A DNA stretch of 64,000 bases from an uncultured Oscillospiraceae bacterium (lineage in GTDB: Bacteria; Bacillota; Clostridia; Oscillospirales; Acutalibacteraceae), in NCBI GenBank assembly GCA_900544715.1, contig UQWL01000002.1:186001-250000 (forward strand), given 5' to 3'. Position numbers and translations under genes: made by a program. Positions within the stretch are counted from its first letter, which is position 1; every line of letters starts with the position of its first letter. This document shows, in pieces, positions 15,031 through 23,955 of the stretch. The notes under the pieces are model-generated. The model was not told where the DNA came from, ran no database searches, and saw nothing but the letters and a program-made list of their open reading frames with translations.

Positions 15031-17259
15031 ATGAAACAGCTTTTCTATGACAAACCCGCTTTGCGATGGAAATCGGCTTTGCCCGTTGGGAACGGCTTTA
15101 CCGCCGCTATGGTCTATGGCGGGAGGAGAAAAGAGAAGATTGCGTTCAACGATGCAACGCTCTGGTCCGGTTACCCCAAAGATTATGACAGCGCGGAGAG
15201 CCTGCAAAACCTGGATGCCGTCCGTGCGCTTGTCTTTTCCGGCAAATACCGGGAGGCTACCGTGCTGGCTGAGGAAAAACTGACGGGCGGCTACAGTGAA
15301 TCCTTCCTGCCGCTCGGGAACCTGGAAATCAAGCTGACAGGCGGATGTGGGCCATATCGCCGGGCTTTGGATTTGGAACGGGCCATCTTAGAGATCCAGA
15401 GCGGCGCGTTCAAGCGCACATGTTTTGCCTCGAACCCCGCGCGCGTGCTGGTCTATCAAATCACCGGCAAGCGCTTTCAGGCGGTGATTCGTGCGAGTTC
15501 GCCGCTGCAAAGTGAAGTGTATATGCAGAATGGGCTGGCTCTCTGCGGCAACGCGCCGGATTATGTAGCGCCCAACTATCTGCACGGGGAACGTCATCCG
15601 GTGGTGTATCAGCCGAACGGCAAGGGCATGGCGTTCGCGCTTTTTGTGCGCCCTGTGACGGATGGCCAAATGATTGAAAAAGGCGATCAGATCGTAATCA
15701 AAGGCGCTTCTTATGTAACCCTGATCGCCTCCACTGCGACTGGTTTTTTAGGGTACGATCAGATGCCCTTGACGGATCGAAAGCAGGTCGCCAAAAAGGC
15801 TATGCAGCAGGTGATGGATGCCGGCACCGATGTTTCCGAGCTGCAAAAGGAGCATATTGAGGATTATCAGGCTCTTTTCAACAGGCAGGATTTTTCTCTT
15901 CATACCAGCCGCTCTGGCAAAACAGATAAGCTGTTGAAAGACCCCGCCGCATTTCAGGCGGTGTGCGAGCTGCTTTACTATTATGGCAAATACCTGATGA
16001 TTTCCGGCAGCCGCCGGGGTGGGCAGCCGCTGAATTTGCAGGGGCAGTGGAATGCAGATATCCGCCCGGCCTGGAGCAGTAATTATACGGTCAATATCAA
16101 CACCCAGATGAATTATTGGGGCGCAAGCCTGTGTGGACTACAGGAGTGCCTGGAGCCCTATCTGCGAATGGTGCACGAGGTTTGTAAACGCGGCGAGAAA
16201 ACGGCCAGGGTCAACTATGGATGCCGTGGATTTGCCTGCAACCACAATGTGGATCTCTGGCGCAAAACGGCTCCCGTCAAAGGGGATAGCAACTATATGT
16301 ATGCGCCCTTATGCGGCGTTTGGCTGGCCAACGAAATCTATGAGCATTATCTAAACGGAGGGCTGGAAGCAGAGCGTGATACCGTGCTGGAAATTGTGCG
16401 GCAGGCGGCGCTCTTTGTCATGGATTATCTGGTGGAGCATGAGGGCTACTATGTCGCTTGCCCGTCGGCTTCCCCGGAAGCTGTTTTTGATCGAAACGGG
16501 CGCTGCGCGCTTGGCCTGCACAGCGCGTTTGAAAACGGTCTGGCGCGTCAGGCGCTTATGAACGCCGCCTCAATTGTGGAAGAGCCTTCAGAGCGGACAA
16601 AAATCCAAAATACGCTCGATCATCTCCGGCCGTTTGAATATGCGCCGGAGGGCCTGAGTGAATGGAGCGGGGGAATTTCCTGCTCGGAAAAAGGGCACCG
16701 CCATTTTTCGCCGCTTTATGCGCTTTATCCCGGCCGGGTGGCCGATTCAAAGGATCCGGAGCTGCTTTTTCAAATGCGGAAGCTGTTTGACTGCCGCCAG
16801 GCAAATAGCAGAGGGCAGATCGGATGGAGTACCGCTTGGGCGATCTGTTTAGCGGGGCGTTTCCATGATGGGGCCACTGCGCAGAAAAATATCCAGCTGT
16901 TGATTGACAAAGCATTGTTTCGTAATCTATTTAATGTTCATTGGCCTGCCATTTTTCAAATTGATGGCAATTTTGGCTATGTTGCCGGGGTGAATGAGTG
17001 CCTGATCGGCTATCAAGATGGCGTGATTGAGCTATTGCCGGCGCTTCCGCCTGATTGGCGCGAAGGGGAGATGAACGGGGTTCAGATTCGTGGAGCCAGG
17101 ATCAGCTTTATCTGGAAAGAGGGGCGGGTAACTCAGGTGAGTAGCGACCACGAAATCATTCTGAGCAGCAAAAATCTTGCTAAAAATTGCCGGATTGGTG
17201 AAACGATCCGGCTGAAAGAGCAGGGAATCTACCGCTATTTTGGGATCGGGAAATATTGA
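15031..17259 (+). CDS. Alpha-L-fucosidase, GH95
   Basis: 742 residues. GH95 enzymes are inverting 1,2-alpha-L-fucosidases (some act on L-galactose). The N-terminal beta domain starts WKSALPVGNGFTAAMVYGG. The catalytic barrel has NLQGQWNADIRPAWSSNYTV, then NIN at 355-357 matching the Asn pair that activates water, ACPSASPE with the likely acid Glu483, and FQIDGNFG with the conserved Asp. No signal peptide. GAGGTGG precedes the ATG. Paired with GH29 it would let the cell strip fucose of different linkages from mucin- or milk-type oligosaccharides. Confidence 0.9.
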   Translation: MKQLFYDKPALRWKSALPVGNGFTAAMVYGGRRKEKIAFNDATLWSGYPKDYDSAESLQNLDAVRALVFSGKYREATVLAEEKLTGGYSESFLPLGNLEIKLTGGCGPYRRALDLERAILEIQSGAFKRTCFASNPARVLVYQITGKRFQAVIRASSPLQSEVYMQNGLALCGNAPDYVAPNYLHGERHPVVYQPNGKGMAFALFVRPVTDGQMIEKGDQIVIKGASYVTLIASTATGFLGYDQMPLTDRKQVAKKAMQQVMDAGTDVSELQKEHIEDYQALFNRQDFSLHTSRSGKTDKLLKDPAAFQAVCELLYYYGKYLMISGSRRGGQPLNLQGQWNADIRPAWSSNYTVNINTQMNYWGASLCGLQECLEPYLRMVHEVCKRGEKTARVNYGCRGFACNHNVDLWRKTAPVKGDSNYMYAPLCGVWLANEIYEHYLNGGLEAERDTVLEIVRQAALFVMDYLVEHEGYYVACPSASPEAVFDRNGRCALGLHSAFENGLARQALMNAASIVEEPSERTKIQNTLDHLRPFEYAPEGLSEWSGGISCSEKGHRHFSPLYALYPGRVADSKDPELLFQMRKLFDCRQANSRGQIGWSTAWAICLAGRFHDGATAQKNIQLLIDKALFRNLFNVHWPAIFQIDGNFGYVAGVNECLIGYQDGVIELLPALPPDWREGEMNGVQIRGARISFIWKEGRVTQVSSDHEIILSSKNLAKNCRIGETIRLKEQGIYRYFGIGKY

Positions 17260-17298
17260 CAAACCCACGATCTCCTCTTTTTCCTTTGGAAAACGCAC

Positions 17299-17327
17299 TT
17301 GACTTTTTACCCTGCATTGGTTATAAT
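17299..17327 (+). promoter_or_regulatory. Promoter of the tyrS T-box transcript
   Basis: TTGACT (17299-17304), 17-base spacer, TATAAT (17322-17327): near-consensus sigma-A promoter directly before the T-box leader. Confidence 0.85.
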
Positions 17328-17334
17328 CCACTCA

Positions 17335-17613
17335 ATGGCAATGAAAAGAAGAAGTAGTGGCCCATGTTCGGCGCAGAGAGTTCCCGGCTGGTGAAAGGGA
17401 ACGCGGGCATTCCATGAAATACATCTTTGAGCTGCAAGGCTGAACAGAACCCCCAGTAGGCCGCGCCGGCAGCGCCCGTTACAGCGCGAGGGTATGAATC
17501 GTTTAAGGCGAGTGTACCCGGTGAGGCCGCTTTTGTGAGAAAGCGGTAAATAGAGGTGGTACCGCGGATTTTCCGCCCTCTGTAATTTTAGATTGCAGAG
17601 GGCGTTTTTTTAT
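17335..17613 (+). promoter_or_regulatory. T-box riboswitch controlling tyrS
   Basis: The leader carries the T-box core GAGGTGGTACCGCGG at 17553-17567, followed by a terminator stem CGCCCTCTG/CAGAGGGCG (17574-17604) and seven T. When uncharged tRNA pairs with the leader, the antiterminator that includes the T-box replaces this hairpin and tyrS is transcribed. Upstream stem I is present; AAATACATC around 17414-17422 offers a TAC tyrosine specifier, which agrees with the downstream gene, though I have not folded the stem to prove it. Confidence 0.92.
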
Positions 17614-17650
17614 AACCTTCTGCACGGAAAAATTTTGGGAGGTATTTGGA

Positions 17651-18877
17651 ATGAGCGTGTTTGACGAACTCAAGGCGCGCGGCATGATCGCGCAGATGAC
17701 CAACGAGGACAAGATCCGGGATCTGATGGAGCATCAGAAGATCAAGTTCTATATCGGCTTCGACCCGACGGCGGATAGCCTGCATGTGGGCCATTTCGTG
17801 CAGATCATGGTCATGGCGCATATGCAGCGCGCGGGGCATGTGCCAATCGCACTGTTCGGCGGAGGCACCGGCATGATCGGCGATCCGTCCGGTAAAACCG
17901 ATATGCGCAAGATGATGACGAAGGAAACCATCCAGCACAATATTGACTGCTTCCAGAAGCAGATGTCGAAGCTGGTTGATTTTTCGGATGGGAAGGCCCT
18001 AATGGTCAACAATGCTGATTGGCTGCTGAATTTGAACTATATTGAATTTCTGCGCGAGGTAGGCGTTCATTTTTCCGTCAATCGGATGCTGGCGGCGGAG
18101 TGCTATAAACAGCGGCTGGAGCGCGGGCTCTCCTTCTTTGAGCTGAACTATATGATTATGCAGAGCTATGATTTTCTTGTGCTCAGCCGGGAATATGACT
18201 GCCAGCTCGAATTCGGCGGAGACGATCAGTGGAGCAATATCATCGGCGGTGTGGAATTAAACCGTCGCATGGATGGCCGCGAGGTTTGCGGCATGACCTT
18301 CAACCTTTTGCAAACGAGCGACGGCCGCAAAATGGGCAAAACGGAGAAGGGCGCAGTGTGGCTTGATCCGGAAAAAACCAGCCCCTATGAGTTTTACCAG
18401 TACTGGCGCAATGTTGACGATGCGGATGTGATCAACTGCATGAAGATGCTCACCTTTATCCCGCTCGATGAAATTGCAGAGTATGAAAAGCTTGAGGGCA
18501 GCGCGCTCAACCAGGCTAAGGAAAAGCTGGCCTTTGAGGTGACGAAGCTCATCCATGGCGAAGAAGAGGCTCAGAAGGCGCAGTCTGCCGCGAAGGCCCT
18601 CTTTAGCAGCAGCGCGGATACCGAGCATATGCCGACCACTGTGCTGAAGCCGGAGCAGTTCACGGACGACGCCATTCCTGTGATTGATCTCCTGGTGGCC
18701 GCATCCCTTGCCAAATCCAAGGGCGAAGCGCGCCGGCTCATCGAGCAGGGCGGCATCACAGTGGACGACGAGCGCGTAATGGACATTGCAAAGGCCGTAT
18801 CAAAAGCAGATTTTGAAAAGGGCCACGTGCTTGTGAAGAAGGGCAAGAAGGTTTTCCATAAAATTGTGATCGAGTAA
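17651..18877 (+). CDS. tyrS: Tyrosyl-tRNA synthetase
   Basis: 408 residues, standard for the bacterial enzyme that charges tRNA-Tyr. Class I motifs: HVGH at 45-48 (HIGH) and KMGKT (KMSKS variant) near 235. The Tyr-binding LEFGGDDQWSNI segment lies between. The C-terminus (IPVIDLLVAASLAKSKGEAR onwards, GGITVDDERV) is the S4 RNA-binding domain. GGGAGG lies upstream of the ATG. It is regulated by the T-box leader in front of it. Confidence 0.96.
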   Translation: MSVFDELKARGMIAQMTNEDKIRDLMEHQKIKFYIGFDPTADSLHVGHFVQIMVMAHMQRAGHVPIALFGGGTGMIGDPSGKTDMRKMMTKETIQHNIDCFQKQMSKLVDFSDGKALMVNNADWLLNLNYIEFLREVGVHFSVNRMLAAECYKQRLERGLSFFELNYMIMQSYDFLVLSREYDCQLEFGGDDQWSNIIGGVELNRRMDGREVCGMTFNLLQTSDGRKMGKTEKGAVWLDPEKTSPYEFYQYWRNVDDADVINCMKMLTFIPLDEIAEYEKLEGSALNQAKEKLAFEVTKLIHGEEEAQKAQSAAKALFSSSADTEHMPTTVLKPEQFTDDAIPVIDLLVAASLAKSKGEARRLIEQGGITVDDERVMDIAKAVSKADFEKGHVLVKKGKKVFHKIVIE

Positions 18878-18883
18878 AGCGAC

Positions 18884-18909
18884 GGCAGTCCGCAGAGAGA
18901 CGGACTGCC
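18884..18909 (+). terminator. Hairpin after tyrS
   Basis: GGCAGTCCG and CGGACTGCC form a 9-bp stem starting seven bases after the stop. The following TTCGCTT is a weak T-run. Confidence 0.55.
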
Positions 18910-19037
18910 CTTCGCTTATGCAGATGTAGCATACTGAAAACAATTCGGCGCGGACTGCATGATGTTTGATCACCTGGGAATGGAGACCCATGTCACCAAC
19001 GGAGTAAACAACTAAAAGGCGAAATTGGTTCGAAAAT

Positions 19038-19074
19038 AAAGACAGAGAGTGGAATCATGCCACACTCTGCCTTT
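19038..19074 (-). terminator. Terminator of the AbrB-ABC operon
   Basis: AAAGACAGAGAGTG pairs with CACACTCTGCCTTT with two mismatches; on the minus strand TTTATTTT follows. It lies about 15 bases after the permease stop. Confidence 0.65.
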
Positions 19075-19088
19075 ATTTCTTAATAGAT

Positions 19089-19826
19089 TTATACCTTGTC
19101 ACTATGCATTTTCTTTGTGAATACAAGAATGGCGGCGGCAAAGATCACCACGGCGTAGCCCGCCACCCAGGAAAGCTCCGGCCAGATGCTGCCGTAGTCG
19201 CCTGCGAGGGCATACCGCCCCGCGTTGACCGCATGCACGAAGGGGAGAAGGTTTGCAATCGTTTGGAACGCCCCGCCGACCAGATTCAAGTCGAACCATG
19301 TTCCCGACAGCCACGCGTTCAGATTCGTGAGCAGCGCGCCGCATACGCCGCCAACCTGCTTATCCGTAAACACGCTCCCGCAGAACAGGCCAATCCCGAT
19401 GAACAGCAGCGCGGCGGGGAGGGATACAACGATCGCCAAAAGGATGCGTGCACTGCATTCCAAGCCCAGTGGGATCGCCACTGCGAAGCACACCGCCATC
19501 TGCGCAATTGCTATCGGCACAAGCGGGGCCGTATAGCCTAGAATAAAGTGCCCCGCCGTCATGGGCGAAGCGAAAAGCCGCAGCATGAAAGCGCTGGTGC
19601 GATCTTTTGCGATCAGCATACCCGAGAAAAGAGAGATAAAGGATAAGCCGAACACCGCAATGCCCGGGGCTAATTTATCAATTGCAAAAGGCTCAACCGG
19701 GATATTGGACTGGATTAGGGATAGCAGCAGCAATACCACGACAGGAAAGCCAAGCCCAAATGCCAAATTTAGCTTATCCCGCAGGATTTCCTTGGTGTTG
19801 CGAACAGAAAAGGAAAGCGTTTTCAT
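19089..19826 (-). CDS. ABC-2 type transporter permease
   Basis: 245 residues with six predicted helices, the layout of ABC-2 permeases that export drugs, peptides or lipids. The ATG at 19826 follows GGAGGAGCAACA and overlaps the stop of the ATPase gene (ATGA), so the pair is coupled. A GMLIAKDRTSAFMLRLFASP loop after helix 2 is typical of the family. The substrate cannot be read from sequence. The frame is open 8 codons further upstream but without a better start. Confidence 0.85.
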   Translation of the reverse strand: MKTLSFSVRNTKEILRDKLNLAFGLGFPVVVLLLLSLIQSNIPVEPFAIDKLAPGIAVFGLSFISLFSGMLIAKDRTSAFMLRLFASPMTAGHFILGYTAPLVPIAIAQMAVCFAVAIPLGLECSARILLAIVVSLPAALLFIGIGLFCGSVFTDKQVGGVCGALLTNLNAWLSGTWFDLNLVGGAFQTIANLLPFVHAVNAGRYALAGDYGSIWPELSWVAGYAVVIFAAAILVFTKKMHSDKV

Positions 19827-20557
19827 ATTGTTGCTCCTCCTTCGTTGCAAAGCGCGACAAATGCGTCTTCAAAAGAGGATGTATTTGCCGCCGCCATTAG
19901 CTCCTGTGCGGTTCCAACCGCTTTCAGTTTCCCCTTCGACAGAATGCCGATGTGATCGGACAAAGCCTCTGCTTCCTCCAGATAATGCGTGGTTAAAATA
20001 ATCGTAATTTTTCCTTTCAGCTTTTGAATGAGGCACCATAGCTCCCGGCGGGCCAGTACATCTAGCCCAAGCGTCGGCTCGTCAAGGAAGAGAACCTGCG
20101 GCTCGGAGATCAATGCCATTGCAATCGAGAGCCGCCGCTGCCAGCCGCCGGAGAGCGTTTTGGCCCGGCTTTTTGCAATTTCCTCCATGCCGAAGGCTGC
20201 GATGGTTTCCTGCGCTTTCTGCTTGGCCTGCGCCCGTGGAGCCCCGTAGACGCCGCAAATCAACTCTAAATTTTCACGCACGCTCAGATTTGGCGCGACT
20301 GCCGTTTCCTGCGGGGAAACATTGATAATCTGTTTGACTTCATATGGCTGTGAAATAATGCTTTTTCCCATCAAGAGCGCGTCGCCGCTACTGGGCCGTA
20401 GCAGGCAGGAGAGCATTTTGATGGTAGTCGTTTTTCCTGCACCGTTTACGCCGAGCAGGGCAAACAGCTCGCCCTGCCCGATGGTGAGATTCAGCGCATC
20501 AACAGCTGTTTTATCTTTGTAGCGTTTCGTAAGCTTCGTCGTTTCAATCGCTTTCAT
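19823..20557 (-). CDS. ABC transporter ATP-binding protein (DrrA-like)
   Basis: 244 residues. Walker A is GVNGAGKTT, the Q-loop is NVSPQETAV, the signature is LSGGW (a variant of LSGGQ seen in this group), Walker B is VLFLDEPT with LGLD after it, and the switch His is in TTHYLEEAE. It would power the permease downstream. ATG 20557 follows GGTGGAG; GTG 20566 is an alternative. It overlaps the end of the AbrB-like gene by 14 bases, so expression of all three is tied together. Confidence 0.88.
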   Translation of the reverse strand: MKAIETTKLTKRYKDKTAVDALNLTIGQGELFALLGVNGAGKTTTIKMLSCLLRPSSGDALLMGKSIISQPYEVKQIINVSPQETAVAPNLSVRENLELICGVYGAPRAQAKQKAQETIAAFGMEEIAKSRAKTLSGGWQRRLSIAMALISEPQVLFLDEPTLGLDVLARRELWCLIQKLKGKITIILTTHYLEEAEALSDHIGILSKGKLKAVGTAQELMAAANTSSFEDAFVALCNEGGATI

Positions 20558-20855
20558 CGTCTCCACCGCCCTCTTTCATTTCCCGGATAGCGCGGGCAAA
20601 GGTGATAGAATCCTCTTCCGTATGCTCCGGGTAGATCTCCTTTGCCTTTCCGGCGAAGATCGCATCTGCAATTTTGGCAAACACGCCGTAACGCTCAATT
20701 GCGATGCCTTTTTCAGCGTCTGCCAGCAGGAGGAGCGTGTCGCCAGGCTGGATGTCGAACATATCCCGCACTTCCTTCGGGATAACGATCTGCCCTTTGG
20801 GGCCGACCTTGACAGAACTCATAAATTTATCGCTGCCCTTTGCTTTGCTGCCCAT
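20544..20855 (-). CDS. AbrB/SpoVT-type DNA-binding regulator
   Basis: 103 residues from the ATG at 20855, which has AAGGAG eight bases ahead; the frame is open far upstream but that part is out-of-gene. Residues KVGPKGQIVIPKEVRDMFDI and QPGDTLLLL form a swapped-hairpin AbrB domain like those of transition-state regulators and MazE antitoxins. The C-terminal half (EYPEHTEEDS-type acidic helices) is specific. As first gene of the ABC operon it most likely regulates that operon, perhaps by binding the repeats just upstream. Confidence 0.82.
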   Translation of the reverse strand: MGSKAKGSDKFMSSVKVGPKGQIVIPKEVRDMFDIQPGDTLLLLADAEKGIAIERYGVFAKIADAIFAGKAKEIYPEHTEEDSITFARAIREMKEGGGDDESD

Positions 20856-20879
20856 AGAAAGATTCTCCTTTGTTCTAAA

Positions 20880-20898
20880 AGTATAACTTGTATAACTT
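20880..20898 (-). promoter_or_regulatory. Tandem 9-bp repeats at the AbrB-ABC promoter
   Basis: GTATAACTT occurs twice head to tail (20881-20889, 20890-20898). On the minus strand the first copy overlaps a TATACT -10 box (20880-20885) lacking a good -35, about 25 bases before the regulator's start. This fits an operator for the operon's own regulator. Confidence 0.45.
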
Positions 20899-20994
20899 AT
20901 GATACTCCATCCGATGAAATCTGTCAACAGCAAAGCAAAACGCCGGGCGAATTTCTCGCTCGGCGTAGAAGGCTTCTGTGTTTGGATGGGCCTT

Positions 20995-21771
20995 TCAGGA
21001 ACCGGTTGACCGGTAATGCCGCAGGCCAAATCTCCAGATTGCATAACAGGGGAGGATGAAGACAAAGCAAACCAGAGGTGCGAACATCCGCAGGATATTC
21101 TCCGAATGCCCGGTCAGATAATCCAGTGGAATCTGCTGAAACCAAGCGTAGGGGACGGCGACGGTACAAAAGGTCAAAACGGCTTTCCCATAGACAGCCA
21201 GCGGATACTGCCCGAATTCCTTGCCGCCATCCGTCAGGACGTTCATAAATTCCAGCCCCTCCAGCGTAAAAAAGCTGAAGGCAGCATATAAAAGAAACAG
21301 GCAGGAGAAAACAACCGTGCCCCCTACAATCATGAGCAATATCGTCAGCACCTTGGAAGGGCTCCAATGAATATCGCTTTTTGCAAAGGCAACAAGCATC
21401 ATGAAAATGGCTTGCAGCATGCGGCCAATGCGCGATAGCTCCAGCTTTGAGGCAAGAATTTGAAAGATGGCGCTTCGCGGGCGCACGAGCATACGATCGA
21501 ATTCACCATTGGAGATCGCTTTGGGGAACTGGTCAAAACCACGCGCGAAGCATTCTGCCAGCGAAAAGGCCATGATTATCACAGAGGAGCATAGCAGGAT
21601 GTCTGTAAAGGTATATCCCTTGATCGCATGAAAGCGGTCAAGCAAAAAATAAACGCCTAAAATTGCGGAGAAGGAAATCAGAAATTGCCCCCATGCGGTC
21701 AAAAAGAAGGATACTTTATATTGCATCAAGCTTTTGAGATGGATGGAGAGATATTTTCCATAAAGATTCAA
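20995..21771 (-). CDS. ABC-2 family permease, DUF990-like (second subunit)
   Basis: 258 residues, six predicted helices. The FARGFDQFPKAISNGEFDRM segment followed by LVRPR is the cytoplasmic signature shared by COG3694/COG4587 permeases. It is the last gene of a three-gene export system with the ATPase at 22649-23641. No substrate is indicated. Spacing to the gene before it is about 50 bases. Confidence 0.85.
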   Translation of the reverse strand: MNLYGKYLSIHLKSLMQYKVSFFLTAWGQFLISFSAILGVYFLLDRFHAIKGYTFTDILLCSSVIIMAFSLAECFARGFDQFPKAISNGEFDRMLVRPRSAIFQILASKLELSRIGRMLQAIFMMLVAFAKSDIHWSPSKVLTILLMIVGGTVVFSCLFLLYAAFSFFTLEGLEFMNVLTDGGKEFGQYPLAVYGKAVLTFCTVAVPYAWFQQIPLDYLTGHSENILRMFAPLVCFVFILPCYAIWRFGLRHYRSTGS

Positions 21772-21822
21772 ATGAATTCTCCTTTCTTACCCGACGTATT
21801 TACAAAATTGCTTTTTGAAACG

Positions 21823-22635
21823 TTAACCGCCCTGGATGACAACGCGCTGAAGCGCCTTTCTCATCATCAGCCGCCCCAACAACAGCAGCGCCAGAAGCCA
21901 AAAAGCCTGGATCAGGATGCTGACGAGCGCAGGCAATCCTGCCAAGTCGCCGCCATAGATTCGATAGGGCACGTTTTGCATGGAACCGAATGGGAGCAGC
22001 GAAAAAATGACCTGCAATTTTTCCGGGAAAAAGGGCAGGGGAATAATGGCTCCGGAAAAGAAATCGACAACAGCAACGGCAACCACACGGACGCCCATTG
22101 GCGAAATAGTAAAAAAGGCGGAGATATAAATCAGCATGCAAAAGGCCCCAACAACAAGCGCGCCTAACAGGAAAGATACAAGGAATAATCCCGCCGCCCC
22201 CCAAGAGGGTGGCAATCGTATTCCATAAGGGCTGGGTAAAAGCGCCGCAACGAGCAGGATTGGAAAACAGCGCAGTACCGCCCTGGCGAGCCGGCTTCCC
22301 AGCGTTCGAAAAAAGATCATGCTGTATAAATCACAGGGTCGGCAGAGCTCATAGGCGATATTGCCGGAGGATATCAGTTCAAAAATATCGTTATCCATAC
22401 CCCAGACCATAAAAAGGGCCAAAAAAGCCTGTTGCAGCCAGATATAAGCAGAGAGCGCCTGCATATCCATGGGGAATGCGCCGGTTCCCGATTGATAGAA
22501 CGTGTGGTAGAGGATGAGATACATCCCACCCCAGGCAAACTGCGTGACAATGCCCGCCAGTGCCGCGGCGCGGTATTGCATCCCGTTTGCAAAGCGGATG
22601 CGAAGAATAGAGCGGTATTTTCGAATCGTCTGCAA
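21823..22635 (-). CDS. ABC-2 family permease, first subunit
   Basis: 270 residues with six predicted helices. Start at TTG 22635: AAGGAGG stands eight bases upstream, right after the ATPase stop; the frame upstream is an open shadow of the ATPase gene. DNDIFELISSGNIAYELCRP with CDLY is the counterpart of the loop in the partner permease (SNGEFDRMLVRP), which shows both permeases descend from one ancestor and act as a heterodimer. Confidence 0.85.
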   Translation of the reverse strand: MQTIRKYRSILRIRFANGMQYRAAALAGIVTQFAWGGMYLILYHTFYQSGTGAFPMDMQALSAYIWLQQAFLALFMVWGMDNDIFELISSGNIAYELCRPCDLYSMIFFRTLGSRLARAVLRCFPILLVAALLPSPYGIRLPPSWGAAGLFLVSFLLGALVVGAFCMLIYISAFFTISPMGVRVVAVAVVDFFSGAIIPLPFFPEKLQVIFSLLPFGSMQNVPYRIYGGDLAGLPALVSILIQAFWLLALLLLGRLMMRKALQRVVIQGG

Positions 22636-22648
22636 GAAAGGCACCTCC

Positions 22649-23641
22649 TTAAACGCCGAATTCCCGATAAAGGCCGACCACCAATTCTTCCGCGCTCGGT
22701 TGGGAAACAGAAAAATCGGTAACGTCCAAATGGGAGGAGAGCCATGCAATCGCATTTGAAACAGGGCAGAGTTTGATATCCGCCTCTAAGACAGCCCGCC
22801 CGTTGAGCGATTCTCGAAGCGTGAGCCCCTGGGGCAGGCGAGATTCCGAATCCGTGATAGATTGATCTCCGCCGAAGCTGACAGTGATGGCTCGGGCCCC
22901 GCAATGCCTGCTTCGCAGCTCGCTGAGGGAGCCGTCCATCAAAATTTCTCCTTTTCCGATGAGCAGAATCCGCTCGGTGAGCGCCTCAATATCCTGCATA
23001 TCGTGCGTCGTGAGGATGACCGTGGTGCCTTTTTCCTGGTTGAGCGTTTTGATAAACTCCCGCACGGCAATTTTGGAGACAGCGTCCAGCCCAATGGTCG
23101 GCTCATCCAGAAATAAAACCTGTGGATCGTGCAAAAGCGACGCGGCGATCTCGCAGCGCATCCGCTGGCCCAAAGAGAGCTGGCGTGTTGGCGTTTTCAG
23201 GATCGTTTCGAGCGAGAGCATGGTGGTCAGCGTATCGAGATTTTTACGGTAGCGCGTCGGCTCTACGGAATAGATATCCCGGATCAGCTCAAAGGAATCG
23301 ATCACGGGCACGTCCCACCAGAGCTGAGAGCGCTGCCCGAACACCACACCGATGTTGCGCACATGTTCCTTTCGCTGCTTCCAGGGCGTTTTCCCATTGA
23401 TGCGGCAGGTGCCGCTGTCTGGCGTCAGAATGCCGCTCATGATTTTAATGCTGCTGCTTTTCCCCGCCCCGTTGGGCCCGATGTATCCGACCATCTCCCC
23501 ATCTTGAATCGTGAAGCTTACGTTGCGCAGCGCTTCGATTTTTTCATATTCTCGATGAAATAGTGCTTTGGAAGCCGATTTCATGCCGCTGCCCCGCCGG
23601 GCAACGCGAAAGGTTTTGCAGATATTTGTTAGTTCAATCAT
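22649..23641 (-). CDS. ABC-2 exporter ATP-binding protein (COG4586 type)
   Basis: 330 residues, longer than plain ATPases. Walker A GPNGAGKSS, GVVFGQRSQLWWDVP after the Q-loop (characteristic of this subgroup), signature LSLGQRMR, Walker B VLFLDEPT, switch TTHDMQDIE. The last 90 residues form a regulatory domain. It pairs with the two DUF990-like permeases downstream. The ATG has only AAGGGAG at a long spacing. A promoter lies 130 bases upstream. Confidence 0.9.
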   Translation of the reverse strand: MIELTNICKTFRVARRGSGMKSASKALFHREYEKIEALRNVSFTIQDGEMVGYIGPNGAGKSSSIKIMSGILTPDSGTCRINGKTPWKQRKEHVRNIGVVFGQRSQLWWDVPVIDSFELIRDIYSVEPTRYRKNLDTLTTMLSLETILKTPTRQLSLGQRMRCEIAASLLHDPQVLFLDEPTIGLDAVSKIAVREFIKTLNQEKGTTVILTTHDMQDIEALTERILLIGKGEILMDGSLSELRSRHCGARAITVSFGGDQSITDSESRLPQGLTLRESLNGRAVLEADIKLCPVSNAIAWLSSHLDVTDFSVSQPSAEELVVGLYREFGV

Positions 23642-23767
23642 CTTGGCCGAATACTCCCTTCCAGTTTAAAATGCAACACAAAAAGCGCGTATCCGCTTGG
23701 GATACACGTTGCGTAGCTTTCCGGAATCCGGGTTGAGAAACGGAAAGGCGGTGAAATGTGGAAATTA
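23642..23767 (-). other. Leader of the COG4586-type ABC operon
   Basis: About 125 bases lie between the predicted promoter and the ATPase start. A small stem GTATCC/GGATAC (near 23688-23704) is the only structure seen; no riboswitch consensus was recognised. Confidence 0.35.
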
Positions 23768-23796
23768 AAGATACAACATTTTTTAGAATAAGTCAA
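23768..23796 (-). promoter_or_regulatory. Promoter of the COG4586-type ABC operon
   Basis: On the minus strand TTGACT (23796-23791), 17 bases, TATCTT (23773-23768). Confidence 0.6.
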
Positions 23797-23888
23797 TAAA
23801 AAAATTAGTTCACATTTTATTCTGTTGAATTTCACAACAAAAACCTCTCTCTTGAAAAGGAAACAGTATGTGCACAGCTTGGGGATGC

Positions 23889-23917
23889 TTGAAGCAGTCT
23901 TTGAAACATGGTATATT
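23889..23917 (+). promoter_or_regulatory. Promoter of ispD-ispF
   Basis: TTGAAG (23889-23894), 17 bases, TATATT (23912-23917), about 40 bases before the ispD start. Confidence 0.55.
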
Positions 23918-23955
23918 GAGATAAACCCAATTAAATTTGAGGGGAGGCAAAAAGG

